The notes beneath the pieces were generated by a model. The model saw only the letters and a list, made by a program, of their open reading frames with translations, was not told where the DNA came from and ran no database searches. A stretch of DNA of 64,000 nt from Tsuneonella amylolytica. Its GTDB lineage: Bacteria > Pseudomonadota > Alphaproteobacteria > Sphingomonadales > Sphingomonadaceae. Numbering within the stretch: the first letter of the stretch is position 1; every line of letters starts with the position of its first letter. Location: the NCBI RefSeq assembly GCF_003626915.1, contig NZ_CP032570.1, positions 2,603,001 through 2,667,000 of the forward strand, given 5' to 3'. Shown one piece after another: positions 52,180 through 61,401 of the stretch. Made by a program: the position numbers and the translations under genes.

Positions 52180-54372
52180 ATGGGCATGCGCAATCTCTTT
52201 TCGCGCCAGAGCGGCGCGACCGGCACCGAGGCTCGCGTGTCCGGCGAAATGGAGGCGCGCGAGCGCCTTGCCTTGCTCGACCAGTTCGAACAGGCGGCGC
52301 TCGGCTGGTTCTGGGCGACCGATGCCGACAATCACCTGATCTACCTGTCCTCCAGCGCCGCCAGTCAGCTCGGCAGGGCGCAGGGCGAACTCCTGGGTAC
52401 TTCGCTGTCGGCGATGTTCCTGCCAGACAGTTCCGATGAGGATGGACTTGAAGCACGTCCGCTCGCCTTTCAGTTCAGCGCGCGCAATTCGATATCGGAC
52501 ATGCCGGTTCGCCTCGCCGTCGACGGCGGCGAGATATGGTGGTCGATCAGCGCTCGCCCGCAGATCGACGGCGAAGGCAACTTCCTGGGATACCGAGGCA
52601 GCGCGAAGGACATTACCGCGGTCCGCCAGAGCCAGCGCGACGCCTCGCGCCTCGCGCAATACGATTCGCTCACCGGGCTCGCCAATCGCCACCGGATGAC
52701 CAAACGGCTAACGGCGACGCTCACGGCCTACAAGTCGGCCAAGCGCAGCTGCGCGCTACTGATGCTCGATCTCGATCGCTTCAAGGCGGTCAACGACACG
52801 CTCGGCCATCCGGCGGGCGACGAGCTGCTGAAGCAGGTCGCACAGCGGCTGGAGCGCATCGTCGGGACGCGCGGCGAGATCGGGCGGCTGGGCGGCGACG
52901 AATTCCAGATCATGCTGCCCGACATCGACGACCGCGGCCGGCTGGGCGAGATCGCCAACAGCGTCATCCAGATGGTGTCGCAGCCCTATTCGCTGGACGG
53001 CAGCCGGGCGATCATCGGGACGTCCGTCGGTATCGCGATCGCGCCTTACGACGGCATCGAGACCGACGAACTCGTGAGCAGCGCGGACCTTGCCCTGTAT
53101 GCGGCGAAGGGCGGCGGCCGGGGCCAGTACCGCTTCTTCTCCAGCGAACTGAAGGACGGCGCCCGGCTGCGTCGGCAGATCGAGGAGGATCTGCGCGACG
53201 CGATCCAGACCGATCAGCTCGAACTGCATTTCCAGCCGATCGTCAGGGCGTCCGATCACACGGTGACCTGTCTCGAGGCGCTGGTGCGGTGGAACCACCC
53301 CGAACGCGGCTTCATCAGCCCCGGTGAATTCGTCCCGGTGGCCGAGGAGACCAACCTTATCAACGCGCTGGGCGAATGGGTCATGCGGCGTGCCTGCATG
53401 GACGCGATGCAGTGGCCCGAACCCTTGCGCGTCGCAGTCAATGTCTCGGCCATCCAGTTTTCGGGCACCGACGTGCCCAAGGTCGTGCGGACCGCGCTCG
53501 ACCGGTCCGGCCTCGACCCTGCGCGGCTGGAGCTTGAAATCACCGAAAGCGTCTTCCTCGGCGATCCCGAGGGGACGGGCCGGATGCTCAAAGATCTGAA
53601 GAAGATGGGCGTGCGTCTCGCGCTCGACGACTTCGGCACCGGGTATTCGTCGCTCGGCTATCTGAGCAGCGCGCCCCTCGACAAGATCAAGATCGACCGC
53701 AGCTTCGTCAACGGGCTGACCGAGGACGAGAACAACAACGCGGCGATCATCACCGCGATCGTCAGCCTGGCCGGTGCGCTCAAGATGGAAACCGTGGCCG
53801 AGGGGGTGGAAGCGCTCGACGAACTGGCGACCATCACCGAACTCGGCGCCAGTCACGTGCAGGGCTACGTGTTCTCGAAGGCGCTCGACCAGAGTGGATT
53901 GATCGAGCGGCTGGAAACCGGGGGTCTGAAGTTCGAACCCCACGGTCCCGCGCGCCACCGTGCCGACCGCCGCTCGACCTATCGCCGGGTAGGCGTCATT
54001 CACGGTGATCATCGCTACGACGTCGTGATGAAGAACCTGTCGAAATCCGGTGCGGGCATCGAGGGAATGCTGGATGTGCCGCTGGACACGCCGCTCGTCC
54101 TCGATCTCGGCGGCGGGCAACTCGTCGTATCGCGGGTCGTGCGAAGCGAGGGCTACGCGCAAGGGCTGGAGTTCGAACAGAACCTCATCAGCGACGGGGC
54201 CGACGGGCTGTGTACCCGGCACCGCATCAGCCCGTATGCGCTGGCCTCGGCCGGCATGCCGCTCGCGGCCCTGCCGCCGGGATCCTACCTGCCGGCCATG
54301 ACACCCGACGCGCCGCGTTCGAAACCGCAGTTCCTGCAGGTCGACCTTTCCCACGCGAACAAGGCGGCATAG
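52180..54372 (+). CDS. Soluble PAS-GGDEF-EAL-PilZ c-di-GMP signalling protein
   Basis: A 730-residue paralog of the preceding gene without membrane segments. PAS-like residues about 35-150 include [22 protein letters not shown] lies at 238-242, EAL at 366 (EALVRW) with NVSAIQF, ELEITES and [10 protein letters not shown] intact, and a PilZ domain at about 595-690 has DRRSTYRR and NLSKSGAGI. Both enzyme sites look usable and the PilZ RxxxR is complete, unlike in the upstream copy. No inhibitory RxxD is seen. The pair begins 84 bases apart and probably arose by duplication; loss or gain of the membrane part sets them apart. Confidence 0.9.
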   Translation: MGMRNLFSRQSGATGTEARVSGEMEARERLALLDQFEQAALGWFWATDADNHLIYLSSSAASQLGRAQGELLGTSLSAMFLPDSSDEDGLEARPLAFQFSARNSISDMPVRLAVDGGEIWWSISARPQIDGEGNFLGYRGSAKDITAVRQSQRDASRLAQYDSLTGLANRHRMTKRLTATLTAYKSAKRSCALLMLDLDRFKAVNDTLGHPAGDELLKQVAQRLERIVGTRGEIGRLGGDEFQIMLPDIDDRGRLGEIANSVIQMVSQPYSLDGSRAIIGTSVGIAIAPYDGIETDELVSSADLALYAAKGGGRGQYRFFSSELKDGARLRRQIEEDLRDAIQTDQLELHFQPIVRASDHTVTCLEALVRWNHPERGFISPGEFVPVAEETNLINALGEWVMRRACMDAMQWPEPLRVAVNVSAIQFSGTDVPKVVRTALDRSGLDPARLELEITESVFLGDPEGTGRMLKDLKKMGVRLALDDFGTGYSSLGYLSSAPLDKIKIDRSFVNGLTEDENNNAAIITAIVSLAGALKMETVAEGVEALDELATITELGASHVQGYVFSKALDQSGLIERLETGGLKFEPHGPARHRADRRSTYRRVGVIHGDHRYDVVMKNLSKSGAGIEGMLDVPLDTPLVLDLGGGQLVVSRVVRSEGYAQGLEFEQNLISDGADGLCTRHRISPYALASAGMPLAALPPGSYLPAMTPDAPRSKPQFLQVDLSHANKAA

Positions 54373-54424
54373 CCAATCGCGGCTGCTGACAGGCGTTCGC
54401 GGGGCCGCTAAGGGCGCTCGCGAC

Positions 54425-56242
<1,818 letters not shown>

Positions 56243-56443
56243 AGCCCCGCGCCTAGCGCAGGCGTTTGCGCAGCAAGCGGCAAGCTAGAAGCGAGAGGCT
56301 GTAATTCCGGCCGGGGGCCGGCGGGCCTCAGCCCGTCCGAGCCCTTCGACGACGAAGCTGCGGCTTTGCCGCGGCTGGAGTGTCCCGCATCTGTGCAGCG
56401 CATGCATATCCTGAATGAGAAGATGCTCGAAAGATAGATTCAG

Positions 56444-57181
56444 TCATGCAACTAGATACTGTGACAACTCACTCATGCTCAAATCACTATTGTCCGAAAT
56501 CTTCTTTAATTCGATATTTCCCGCCGTGTTTCTGCCATCTTGCCAACACCGCTTAGTCCAGTAATTTCCTTTTGCTGTCGTCAGGTCTGCATACTCAAAT
56601 TGGAGAACCGCAGCGCCGATATGATCTTCCGAATCCGTAATCGCTCTGGTCGGGTTTTCTTGCCTGTAAGTGTAAGTGAGGTCGTAGCTGTCCGACCTTT
56701 CATCCCGTTCTATGCCTGTTGACATCGCACAGGACTTAGAATCAGTGTTAGACTGATAGCTAACAATCCGAATACCGAAGACCGTGCATTTAATTTGAAT
56801 AACAATGGGGCTGGGCTTCAGTTCAAGTTCAAACAAATCCTCCAAGTTCATTGCGGTATTCTCGCTTGCAGCGCTCCTAAGGCGCTCGATAGCCGCCCAG
56901 TTCGATCTCGCGGTCCCGACCCAGACTCCGTTTAGGTCGGGAAAAAGCCATCGATTTAATGCTGGTGCGGTACGCCAGACAATACGCCAAGGCGAATATC
57001 TGGCATGACTGGCAAAAAACGCGCTGAGAGCCAGAATTGCGACGCTTGCCGCGCTCGAGGCCAAGCGGAGCGCTGGGACTTTGATGCCAAGTGGCTCGAG
57101 AATCTTGGTCGAGGACAAGAGAACCAATCCAAAGGCAAACAGGCTCATCGTCCACAGCCATTTAGGGATCACGCGTTGCAT
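56444..57181 (-). CDS. Cap15-like CBASS effector, 2TM beta-rich membrane protein
   Basis: A 245-residue protein with two predicted membrane segments (about 9-28 and 39-59) followed by a beta-rich domain (about 80-235). The domain opens with FPDLNGVWVGTARSNW, which matches the start of the Cap15/S-2TM-beta effector domain, a small beta-barrel that binds the cyclic nucleotide and triggers inner-membrane damage. GAGG five bases before the ATG at 57181 sets the start; the frame extends upstream to 57265 without support. It is divergent from the CD-NTase gene with 82 bases between starts, whereas effectors usually lie in the same operon. Identification rests on topology and the LNGxWxG block, without a profile search. 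Confidence 0.72.
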   Translation of the reverse strand: MQRVIPKWLWTMSLFAFGLVLLSSTKILEPLGIKVPALRLASSAASVAILALSAFFASHARYSPWRIVWRTAPALNRWLFPDLNGVWVGTARSNWAAIERLRSAASENTAMNLEDLFELELKPSPIVIQIKCTVFGIRIVSYQSNTDSKSCAMSTGIERDERSDSYDLTYTYRQENPTRAITDSEDHIGAAVLQFEYADLTTAKGNYWTKRCWQDGRNTAGNIELKKISDNSDLSMSELSQYLVA

Positions 57182-57208
57182 CGGTTCCTCTTTGTCCCAA
57201 GCTAAGCC

Positions 57209-57237
57209 TTGTAGGTTAGAGTGGCGGGATCTATCTT
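57209..57237 (+). promoter_or_regulatory. Candidate promoter of the CD-NTase operon
   Basis: TTGTAG at 57209-57214 and TATCTT at 57232-57237 are separated by 17 bases and lie 27 bases before the CD-NTase ATG. The elements match a sigma-70 promoter moderately. It sits in the 82-bp gap between the divergent effector and CD-NTase genes. Confidence 0.4.
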
Positions 57238-57263
57238 TGATGTCCAGCGGACAGAGGCAGAGC

Positions 57264-58319
57264 ATGTTTGACTATTCCAAGAAAATAACGCGCTTCCATG
57301 ATGATCATGTCACCCTGACCATGTCCCTCCGGAGGGACATGAAGACCCGGCGCGACAACAACAAAAAGCGGATTGTCGATGGGTTGGGCGAATTGGAAAA
57401 GCCCAGTGTCATCGAATGGATCAACCAAGGGGGCTATGCTCAGCAAACGATGACCCAGCCTCCGGAGGGCGATGAGGAAAGTCGTTACGACATCGATATG
57501 GGCGCGGTGTTCGCCGAGGGTGAATCGAAAACTCCGACCACCACGAAGAATTGGGTTAGAGACGCCATCGCCACCAAGGCGACGAATATGAAAAATGATC
57601 CAGTCTCGAAGCCTAAATGTGTTCGAGTGGTTTACGCAGATGGATACCAATGTGATTTCCCTGTCTTTCGAACGGCGCCAGCAACGACGGAAGGATATGA
57701 GCTGGCGGCCGGCGACACTTGGGTAGCATCCGACCCAAAAAGCATGAACGCTTGGATCGATGAGCGCGTTTTGACGCTCAGTCCGGACAGCTCCGGCGTT
57801 TGCCAGCTACGTCAAGTGATCAGACTGACAAAGTATTTCTCGAAGGTGAAATCCTTCAAAAAGGGGCTTAAATATCCTTCAGGGCTTCTGGCGACAGCTA
57901 TCGCCATCGAGTGCTATACCTCGTCTGAAGGGAGACTCGACCATGCATTTCGTGAAACCCTGCGGTGCATTTCACTCCGCTCAAAATATTCGGCGGTTTT
58001 CGCCAACGGCATTCAGATATCTGATCAAAAGGACGCAGACCGCATTCAGCGGTTGATTGACAGCGCAAAGGATGCGGTGTCACACCTAGACGGATTGGAA
58101 GACGATGTGCCGGATGAGGAAGTTGCTAGAAAGGCGTGGAAGAAGGTCTTCCAGCATTCATTCTTCAATGAAACTGAATTTAAGTCGGCTGCGCTTGCTG
58201 CAAGCGGTGCAGCATTTGGCATTTCTGCAGGGGAGCAAAAAGCTCACGCGCTCTCCGCAGCATCTTCGATGAAGAACGAAGGTATCGCATCTAAACCTTA
58301 TGCCAGTGACTACGAGTAA
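57264..58319 (+). CDS. CD-NTase (DncV-like cyclic oligonucleotide synthase)
   Basis: A 351-residue cGAS/DncV-like nucleotidyltransferase, the phage-sensing signal generator of CBASS. The metal aspartates are Asp76 and Asp78 in SRYDIDMGAVF and Asp131 in YQCDFPVF, which align with the DncV sites. WVASDPKSMNAWID matches the conserved block of DncV (WINSDPK). The usual G-S before the first Asp pair is G-G here (QGGYAQQT at 55-62). The C-terminus is SDYE, not the Gly/Ala end used for conjugation in many type II CBASS. GAGG seven bases before the ATG at 57264 supports the start; upstream ATGs do not fit the family. The stop lies inside the E2-like gene. The nucleotide product is not predictable here. 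Confidence 0.82.
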   Translation: MFDYSKKITRFHDDHVTLTMSLRRDMKTRRDNNKKRIVDGLGELEKPSVIEWINQGGYAQQTMTQPPEGDEESRYDIDMGAVFAEGESKTPTTTKNWVRDAIATKATNMKNDPVSKPKCVRVVYADGYQCDFPVFRTAPATTEGYELAAGDTWVASDPKSMNAWIDERVLTLSPDSSGVCQLRQVIRLTKYFSKVKSFKKGLKYPSGLLATAIAIECYTSSEGRLDHAFRETLRCISLRSKYSAVFANGIQISDQKDADRIQRLIDSAKDAVSHLDGLEDDVPDEEVARKAWKKVFQHSFFNETEFKSAALAASGAAFGISAGEQKAHALSAASSMKNEGIASKPYASDYE

Positions 58320-58977
58320 GCCCAACCAACACGATGCCCTATTTGCCGAGATCAGGGAGGCGCTCAACGCTCATCAGCCTCAGTTGGAAGCTACCCTCGA
58401 TAAGGACTGTATAAGAATCAAAGGTACGTTCGTTTGTTTCGACGGTAACTACCCTTTTGATCAATATCAGATAGAAGTAGTGGTGCCGTGGCTTTTTCCG
58501 GAAAAGGAGCCTGGAGTTTGGGAAACCGAAGAACGAATTCCCCGGACGGTAGACAGGCACATTTATCCTTCCAGCGGACGCTGCTGTTTGGGACTATGGG
58601 AAGTCTGGCTTGTTAAAAATCCAACGCCTACGTTTGCCCGATTTTTGACCACCCATATGCACTCGTACTTTGTTGGACAGACAGTTTTCGAATGCACCGG
58701 TGAATGGGTATTTGGCGAGGAGTCTCACTCACCCGAGGGGATCGCCGAATCCTATTTTGAGGCGATCGACTTCCCAGAGGAATCTGATCGAGGCCATTTT
58801 TTTAGGCTGCTTACAGCACCCCTCCTGCAACAAAACCCAAGGTGCCCTTGTGGGAGCGGAGAGCGCTTGAGTAACTGTCACAAATCGTATCTGAGGGACT
58901 TACGGCGCCGAATTCCAGCAGCAGTGCGTAAGGCAATGCACAAGCGGCTAGAAACGAAGTCGCTAAACAAGCGCTGA
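58300..58977 (+). CDS. E2-like conjugation protein with C-terminal SEC-C motif (CBASS type II, E2-only)
   Basis: A 225-residue protein with an E2 ubiquitin-conjugation fold, as in the E2 part of CBASS Cap2. The region YPFDQYQIEVVVPWLFP corresponds to the E2 core strands, and RHIYPSSGRCCLGLW to the HPN...G-x-x-C-L site; Cys96 is the likely catalytic residue, next to Cys95. At residues 182-194 PRCPCGSGERLSNCH is a SEC-C zinc-binding motif (C-x-C-G-S-G...C-H). No E1 or JAB domain is encoded. Its ATG lies 20 bases inside the end of the CD-NTase gene, so the two are translationally coupled. The family is known to modify the CD-NTase in short type II CBASS; the role of SEC-C is open. Confidence 0.8.
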   Translation: MPVTTSKPNQHDALFAEIREALNAHQPQLEATLDKDCIRIKGTFVCFDGNYPFDQYQIEVVVPWLFPEKEPGVWETEERIPRTVDRHIYPSSGRCCLGLWEVWLVKNPTPTFARFLTTHMHSYFVGQTVFECTGEWVFGEESHSPEGIAESYFEAIDFPEESDRGHFFRLLTAPLLQQNPRCPCGSGERLSNCHKSYLRDLRRRIPAAVRKAMHKRLETKSLNKR

Positions 58978-59109
58978 GTTTGCCGCCCCAGCGCCGCCAC
59001 GCGCCGCTCCGCGATTGCGGTGCAATCGCTTCGTCCGTCCCATGACGTCGAACGGGTCGGCTGCGCCGCCCGCCGGCCGGCTCGCTCAATGCGCTGCGCG
59101 CACCGGTTC

Positions 59110-59146
59110 GTAACGCGTTGCTTGGCTAGCCAAGCTTTGGCGTTAC
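59110..59146. repeat. Extended palindrome at the right edge of the island
   Basis: A perfect 16-bp palindrome GCTTGGCTAGCCAAGC lies at 59120-59135, flanked by GTAACGC (59110-59116) and GCGTTAC (59140-59146) in inverted orientation. It overlaps the stop of the next minus-strand gene (59143). It may be a terminator-like hairpin for that gene or a trace of the island junction. Confidence 0.6.
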
Positions 59147-59979
59147 TCGCCTTCTAGCGACCTCCAATCATCCTCCCCTGCATCAAACGGCTCCAGTTCC
59201 TCAACCGGGTCGCCGTCGCCGTTGACGTCCATGCAGTCGCCGACGGGGGACCAGTCCTTGTCCGGGGGCATTATCACGAAGTCGGTGAGTGGGTCGTCCT
59301 CGGGCTTGCCGTCCTGCTCGGCGCGGTGCCAGGCGGCGAGTTCGGACAGCTTGGCCTGCATCGCCTCGATCTCGGGCAGGGTCATCGCCACCGGATCGAA
59401 GTGTTCGATCATCGCGGCGTTCATGTCGTCCTTCTCGGCCTGCGAGTGGACGGGCATGGTGATGGACATGGGGTTCCCGGAGAGCCGATCCGCGCCCGGG
59501 TCGAAGTAGCTGGCGGAGAGGCGGCGGCCGTCCTGCCCTCGCATGTTCATCCGCAGGCAGAACATCAGTAGCCGGTCGTTCTTCACGCGGCGGAAGCCTT
59601 TCAGCTTGCCGCCGACGAACACGGGGGAGAGCTGGCCGTTCAATGCGCGGTCGAACGCCTCGTCCTTCAGCCGCTGGACTCCGAAGTCCAGCGCGGCCTC
59701 CCATGCGCGGCGGAAGCTCTCGCTGCCGCGCTGGCGGCGGAGGTAGTAGGCGCCCTCGGGGCTCATGTTGACGTGCATCGCGGCGCGCTTGACCGATCCC
59801 GTGTCGGCGAGTGCCCCGATGAAGGCGCGCTGGCGCTCGGGCGTCCAGCCGTCATGCCGGAACTTGCGGGGGACGGGTTCGAAGGTGGGAGGTGGTGGCC
59901 GGCGGCCTCCATCTCGGCGATCGGGGTGCGGGTTTCGCGCGGGTCTTTCCGGCGGGTCATCGGCGTCTCCTGAAGGCAA
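59143..59979 (-). CDS. Conserved hypothetical protein with HTH-like N-terminal region; apparent frameshift near the start
   Basis: A 278-residue protein I cannot name. From about residue 40 it contains DGWTPERQRAFIGALADTGS and RAAMHVNMSPEGAYYLRRQR, a helix-turn-helix-like segment of a type common in sphingomonads, then FRRAWEAALDFGVQRL and an acidic C-terminal tail. This frame has only a TTG start at 59979. A strong AGGAG-ACGCCG-ATG at 59960 starts a different frame (MTRRKDPRETRTPIAEMEAAG), which would join this one if a single base were added near 59900. So either a one-base deletion, a sequencing error or programmed frameshifting may be present. The HTH recalls phage terminase small subunits, but no phage genes are near. 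Confidence 0.65.
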   Translation of the reverse strand: MPSGDADDPPERPARNPHPDRRDGGRRPPPPTFEPVPRKFRHDGWTPERQRAFIGALADTGSVKRAAMHVNMSPEGAYYLRRQRGSESFRRAWEAALDFGVQRLKDEAFDRALNGQLSPVFVGGKLKGFRRVKNDRLLMFCLRMNMRGQDGRRLSASYFDPGADRLSGNPMSITMPVHSQAEKDDMNAAMIEHFDPVAMTLPEIEAMQAKLSELAAWHRAEQDGKPEDDPLTDFVIMPPDKDWSPVGDCMDVNGDGDPVEELEPFDAGEDDWRSLEGE

Positions 59980-59988
59980 CCCTTCAGG
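59969..59988 (-). promoter_or_regulatory. Hairpin overlapping the ribosome site of the HTH-like gene
   Basis: CCTGAAGG (59969-59976) and CCTTCAGG (59981-59988) form an 8-bp stem with a 4-base loop that covers part of the AGGAG serving the ATG at 59960. Such a stem could limit initiation. Confidence 0.4.
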
Positions 59989-60047
59989 GTGGAGCAGATT
60001 TCGGCCGTGTAGGAAAATCGCCCGCGCTCAAGCAGCGCGACGGAAAC

Positions 60048-60212
60048 TCAGTTCACCTTGGCGTATTCGGTCTCGACCTTCTTGAACTGGCTGTTCGTCT
60101 GCTGGCCGAGCAGCAGGAACGCGCCGATCGCCGCGATCGATATGACCGAGGCGATGATGGCGTATTCGACCGCGGATGTGCCGGCGGTATCGGCGATGAG
60201 CTTGCGGAACAT
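60048..60212 (-). CDS. Flp family type IVb pilin
   Basis: A 54-residue type IVb pilin. The prepilin site is between G and T in DTAGTSAVEYAIIASVIS, with Glu at position +5 and the adjacent Tyr, followed by a hydrophobic helix and a short polar tail ending KVETEYAKVN. The ATG at 60212 is chosen because 14 extra upstream residues are basic and unlike the family. No Tad assembly genes (cpaA-F, tadB/C) are near, so the pilin must use a machine encoded elsewhere. A palindromic GGTTAACC lies at 60268-60275 upstream. Confidence 0.86.
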   Translation of the reverse strand: MFRKLIADTAGTSAVEYAIIASVISIAAIGAFLLLGQQTNSQFKKVETEYAKVN

Positions 60213-60267
60213 GCGGGGGCATCCCTTCCCTGGATACGCTCTTTTAGCGCGCACAGGGTAAGGAAGC

Positions 60268-60275
60268 GGTTAACC
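60268..60275. promoter_or_regulatory. GGTTAACC site upstream of the Flp pilin gene
   Basis: A palindromic GGTTAACC lies 56 bases upstream of the pilin start at 60212 and about 100 bases upstream of bamD. It contains TTAACC in both directions, similar to CtrA half-sites; CtrA control of pili is known in Caulobacter. Confidence 0.35.
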
Positions 60276-60375
60276 ACGGCCCCGGGGCGGTTACCTGCCG
60301 GGCGGTTGCGGGCGGGGGAGGGGGCCGCCAACTTCACTTTGCGTTCACGCGGGCGGCGGTTATAGGCGCAGCCCT

Positions 60376-61209
60376 ATGCAGACACCCGCCCACGCCGCCG
60401 TCTCCGCGCGCGCGCCCGCCCGGATCGCTCCCACCCGGCTCGTCATGGCCGCCGCCGTCCTCGGTGCCTCGCTTGTCGTCGCCGGCTGCGCGGGCAAGGG
60501 CGGGGTGCAGGACACCGCCTACGTCGCGCGCGATGTGGAAACGCTCTACGCCTCGGCGAAGGACCGGCTCGACCGCGGCCAGCCCAAGGTCGCCGCCGCC
60601 CTGTTCGACGAGGTGGAGCGCCAGCATCCCTACTCGCCGTGGGCCCGCCGCGCGCAGCTGATGAGCGCGTTCAGCTATTATGTGGCGGCCGATTACGACA
60701 AGGCAGTGCAGAGCGCGCAGCGCTTCCTGTCGATCCATCCGGGCAACAAGGACGCGCCGTACGCGTACTACCTGATCGCATTGAGCTACTACGAGCAGAT
60801 CAGCGACGTGACCCGCGACCAGAAGGTGACCGAGCAGACGCGGACGGCGCTCAACGAACTCGTCCGCCGCTATCCCGCGACCGAATACGCGAGCGATGCC
60901 AAGCTCAAGCTCGACCTGGTGGAGGACAACCTGGCGGGCAAGGAAATGGAGATCGGCCGCTTCTACGAACGCAGCGGCAACTGGCTGGCGGCGCAGATCC
61001 GCTTCCAGAACGTGGTCGACAACTTCCAGACCACCAGCCACGCACCCGAAGCGCTCTACCGCCTGACCGAGACGAGCCTGGCGCTGGGCATCCCGACCGA
61101 GGCGGTGAAGTACGCGGCGGTTCTGGGGACGAACTACCCCGGCAGCGAATGGTACGAGAAGGCCTACGCCCTCGTGCAGAAGAACGCGAGCGGGGTTACG
61201 GCAAGCTAA
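60376..61209 (+). CDS. bamD: Outer membrane protein assembly factor BamD
   Basis: A 277-residue lipoprotein of the BAM complex. The signal ends with the lipobox VAGC near residue 38, followed by five TPR-like repeats. These begin with DVETLYASAKDRLDRGQ, then VAAALFDEVERQHPYSPWA, and include GNKDAPYAYYLIALSYYEQI and TRTALNELVRRYPATEY. The length is normal for BamD. An 18- to 20-residue N-terminal extension before the hydrophobic core makes the start slightly uncertain. It is divergent from the pilin gene and is followed by a GCCGGG-CGAAA-CCCGGC hairpin. Confidence 0.93.
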   Translation: MQTPAHAAVSARAPARIAPTRLVMAAAVLGASLVVAGCAGKGGVQDTAYVARDVETLYASAKDRLDRGQPKVAAALFDEVERQHPYSPWARRAQLMSAFSYYVAADYDKAVQSAQRFLSIHPGNKDAPYAYYLIALSYYEQISDVTRDQKVTEQTRTALNELVRRYPATEYASDAKLKLDLVEDNLAGKEMEIGRFYERSGNWLAAQIRFQNVVDNFQTTSHAPEALYRLTETSLALGIPTEAVKYAAVLGTNYPGSEWYEKAYALVQKNASGVTAS

Positions 61210-61227
61210 ACCTTTGGGCGACGCAGT

Positions 61228-61244
61228 GCCGGGCGAAACCCGGC
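61228..61244 (+). terminator. Hairpin after bamD (weak terminator)
   Basis: GCCGGG (61228-61233) and CCCGGC (61239-61244) form a 6-bp stem with a CGAAA loop, 19 bases after the bamD stop. Only GTT follows, so it may not terminate strongly. Confidence 0.4.
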
Positions 61245-61245
61245 G

Positions 61246-61276
61246 TTAACCGCGTTCGCAGGATGAAATTAACCAT
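61246..61276 (+). promoter_or_regulatory. TTAACC and TTAACCAT sites upstream of the CHASE2-EAL gene
   Basis: TTAACC at 61246-61251 and an exact TTAACCAT at 61269-61276 lie 126-156 bases upstream of the CHASE2-EAL start. The octamer matches CtrA half-sites of other Alphaproteobacteria. Confidence 0.38.
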
Positions 61277-61401
61277 GAAAAGCGCGCGTTAGCGCCGGTC
61301 ACCGCGGGCTTTCCACAGGCCATGGTTACGATTTCTTTTTGATTCGGTCCGATATGGTGCGGTGACCACGGGTTATCGCAGAGGAGCGTCGCACGCTTCG
61401 T

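Larger units (their letters stand above)
56444..58977. mobile_element. Low-G+C CBASS defence island (three genes)
   Basis: The segment from about 56.4 to 59.0 kb has close to 50 % G+C by eye against about two thirds on either side, and different codon use. It holds three genes: a 2TM beta-rich effector on the minus strand and a CD-NTase with an overlapping E2-like gene on the plus strand. No integrase, transposase or tRNA is seen, so the mode of entry is unknown. A perfect 16-bp palindrome at 59120-59135 lies near the right edge. The composition shift and the defence gene content support horizontal transfer. Confidence 0.75.

Noticed and set aside
58811-59089. A 92-codon minus-strand frame at the end of the E2-like gene with a hydrophobic stretch
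   Set aside because: It lies mostly antisense to the E2 gene, has no ribosome site and shows no family resemblance.
59143-59979. Prophage remnant (terminase small subunit)
   Set aside because: The helix-turn-helix segment is similar in style, but no other phage genes, integrase or att repeats are present, and the base composition is chromosomal.
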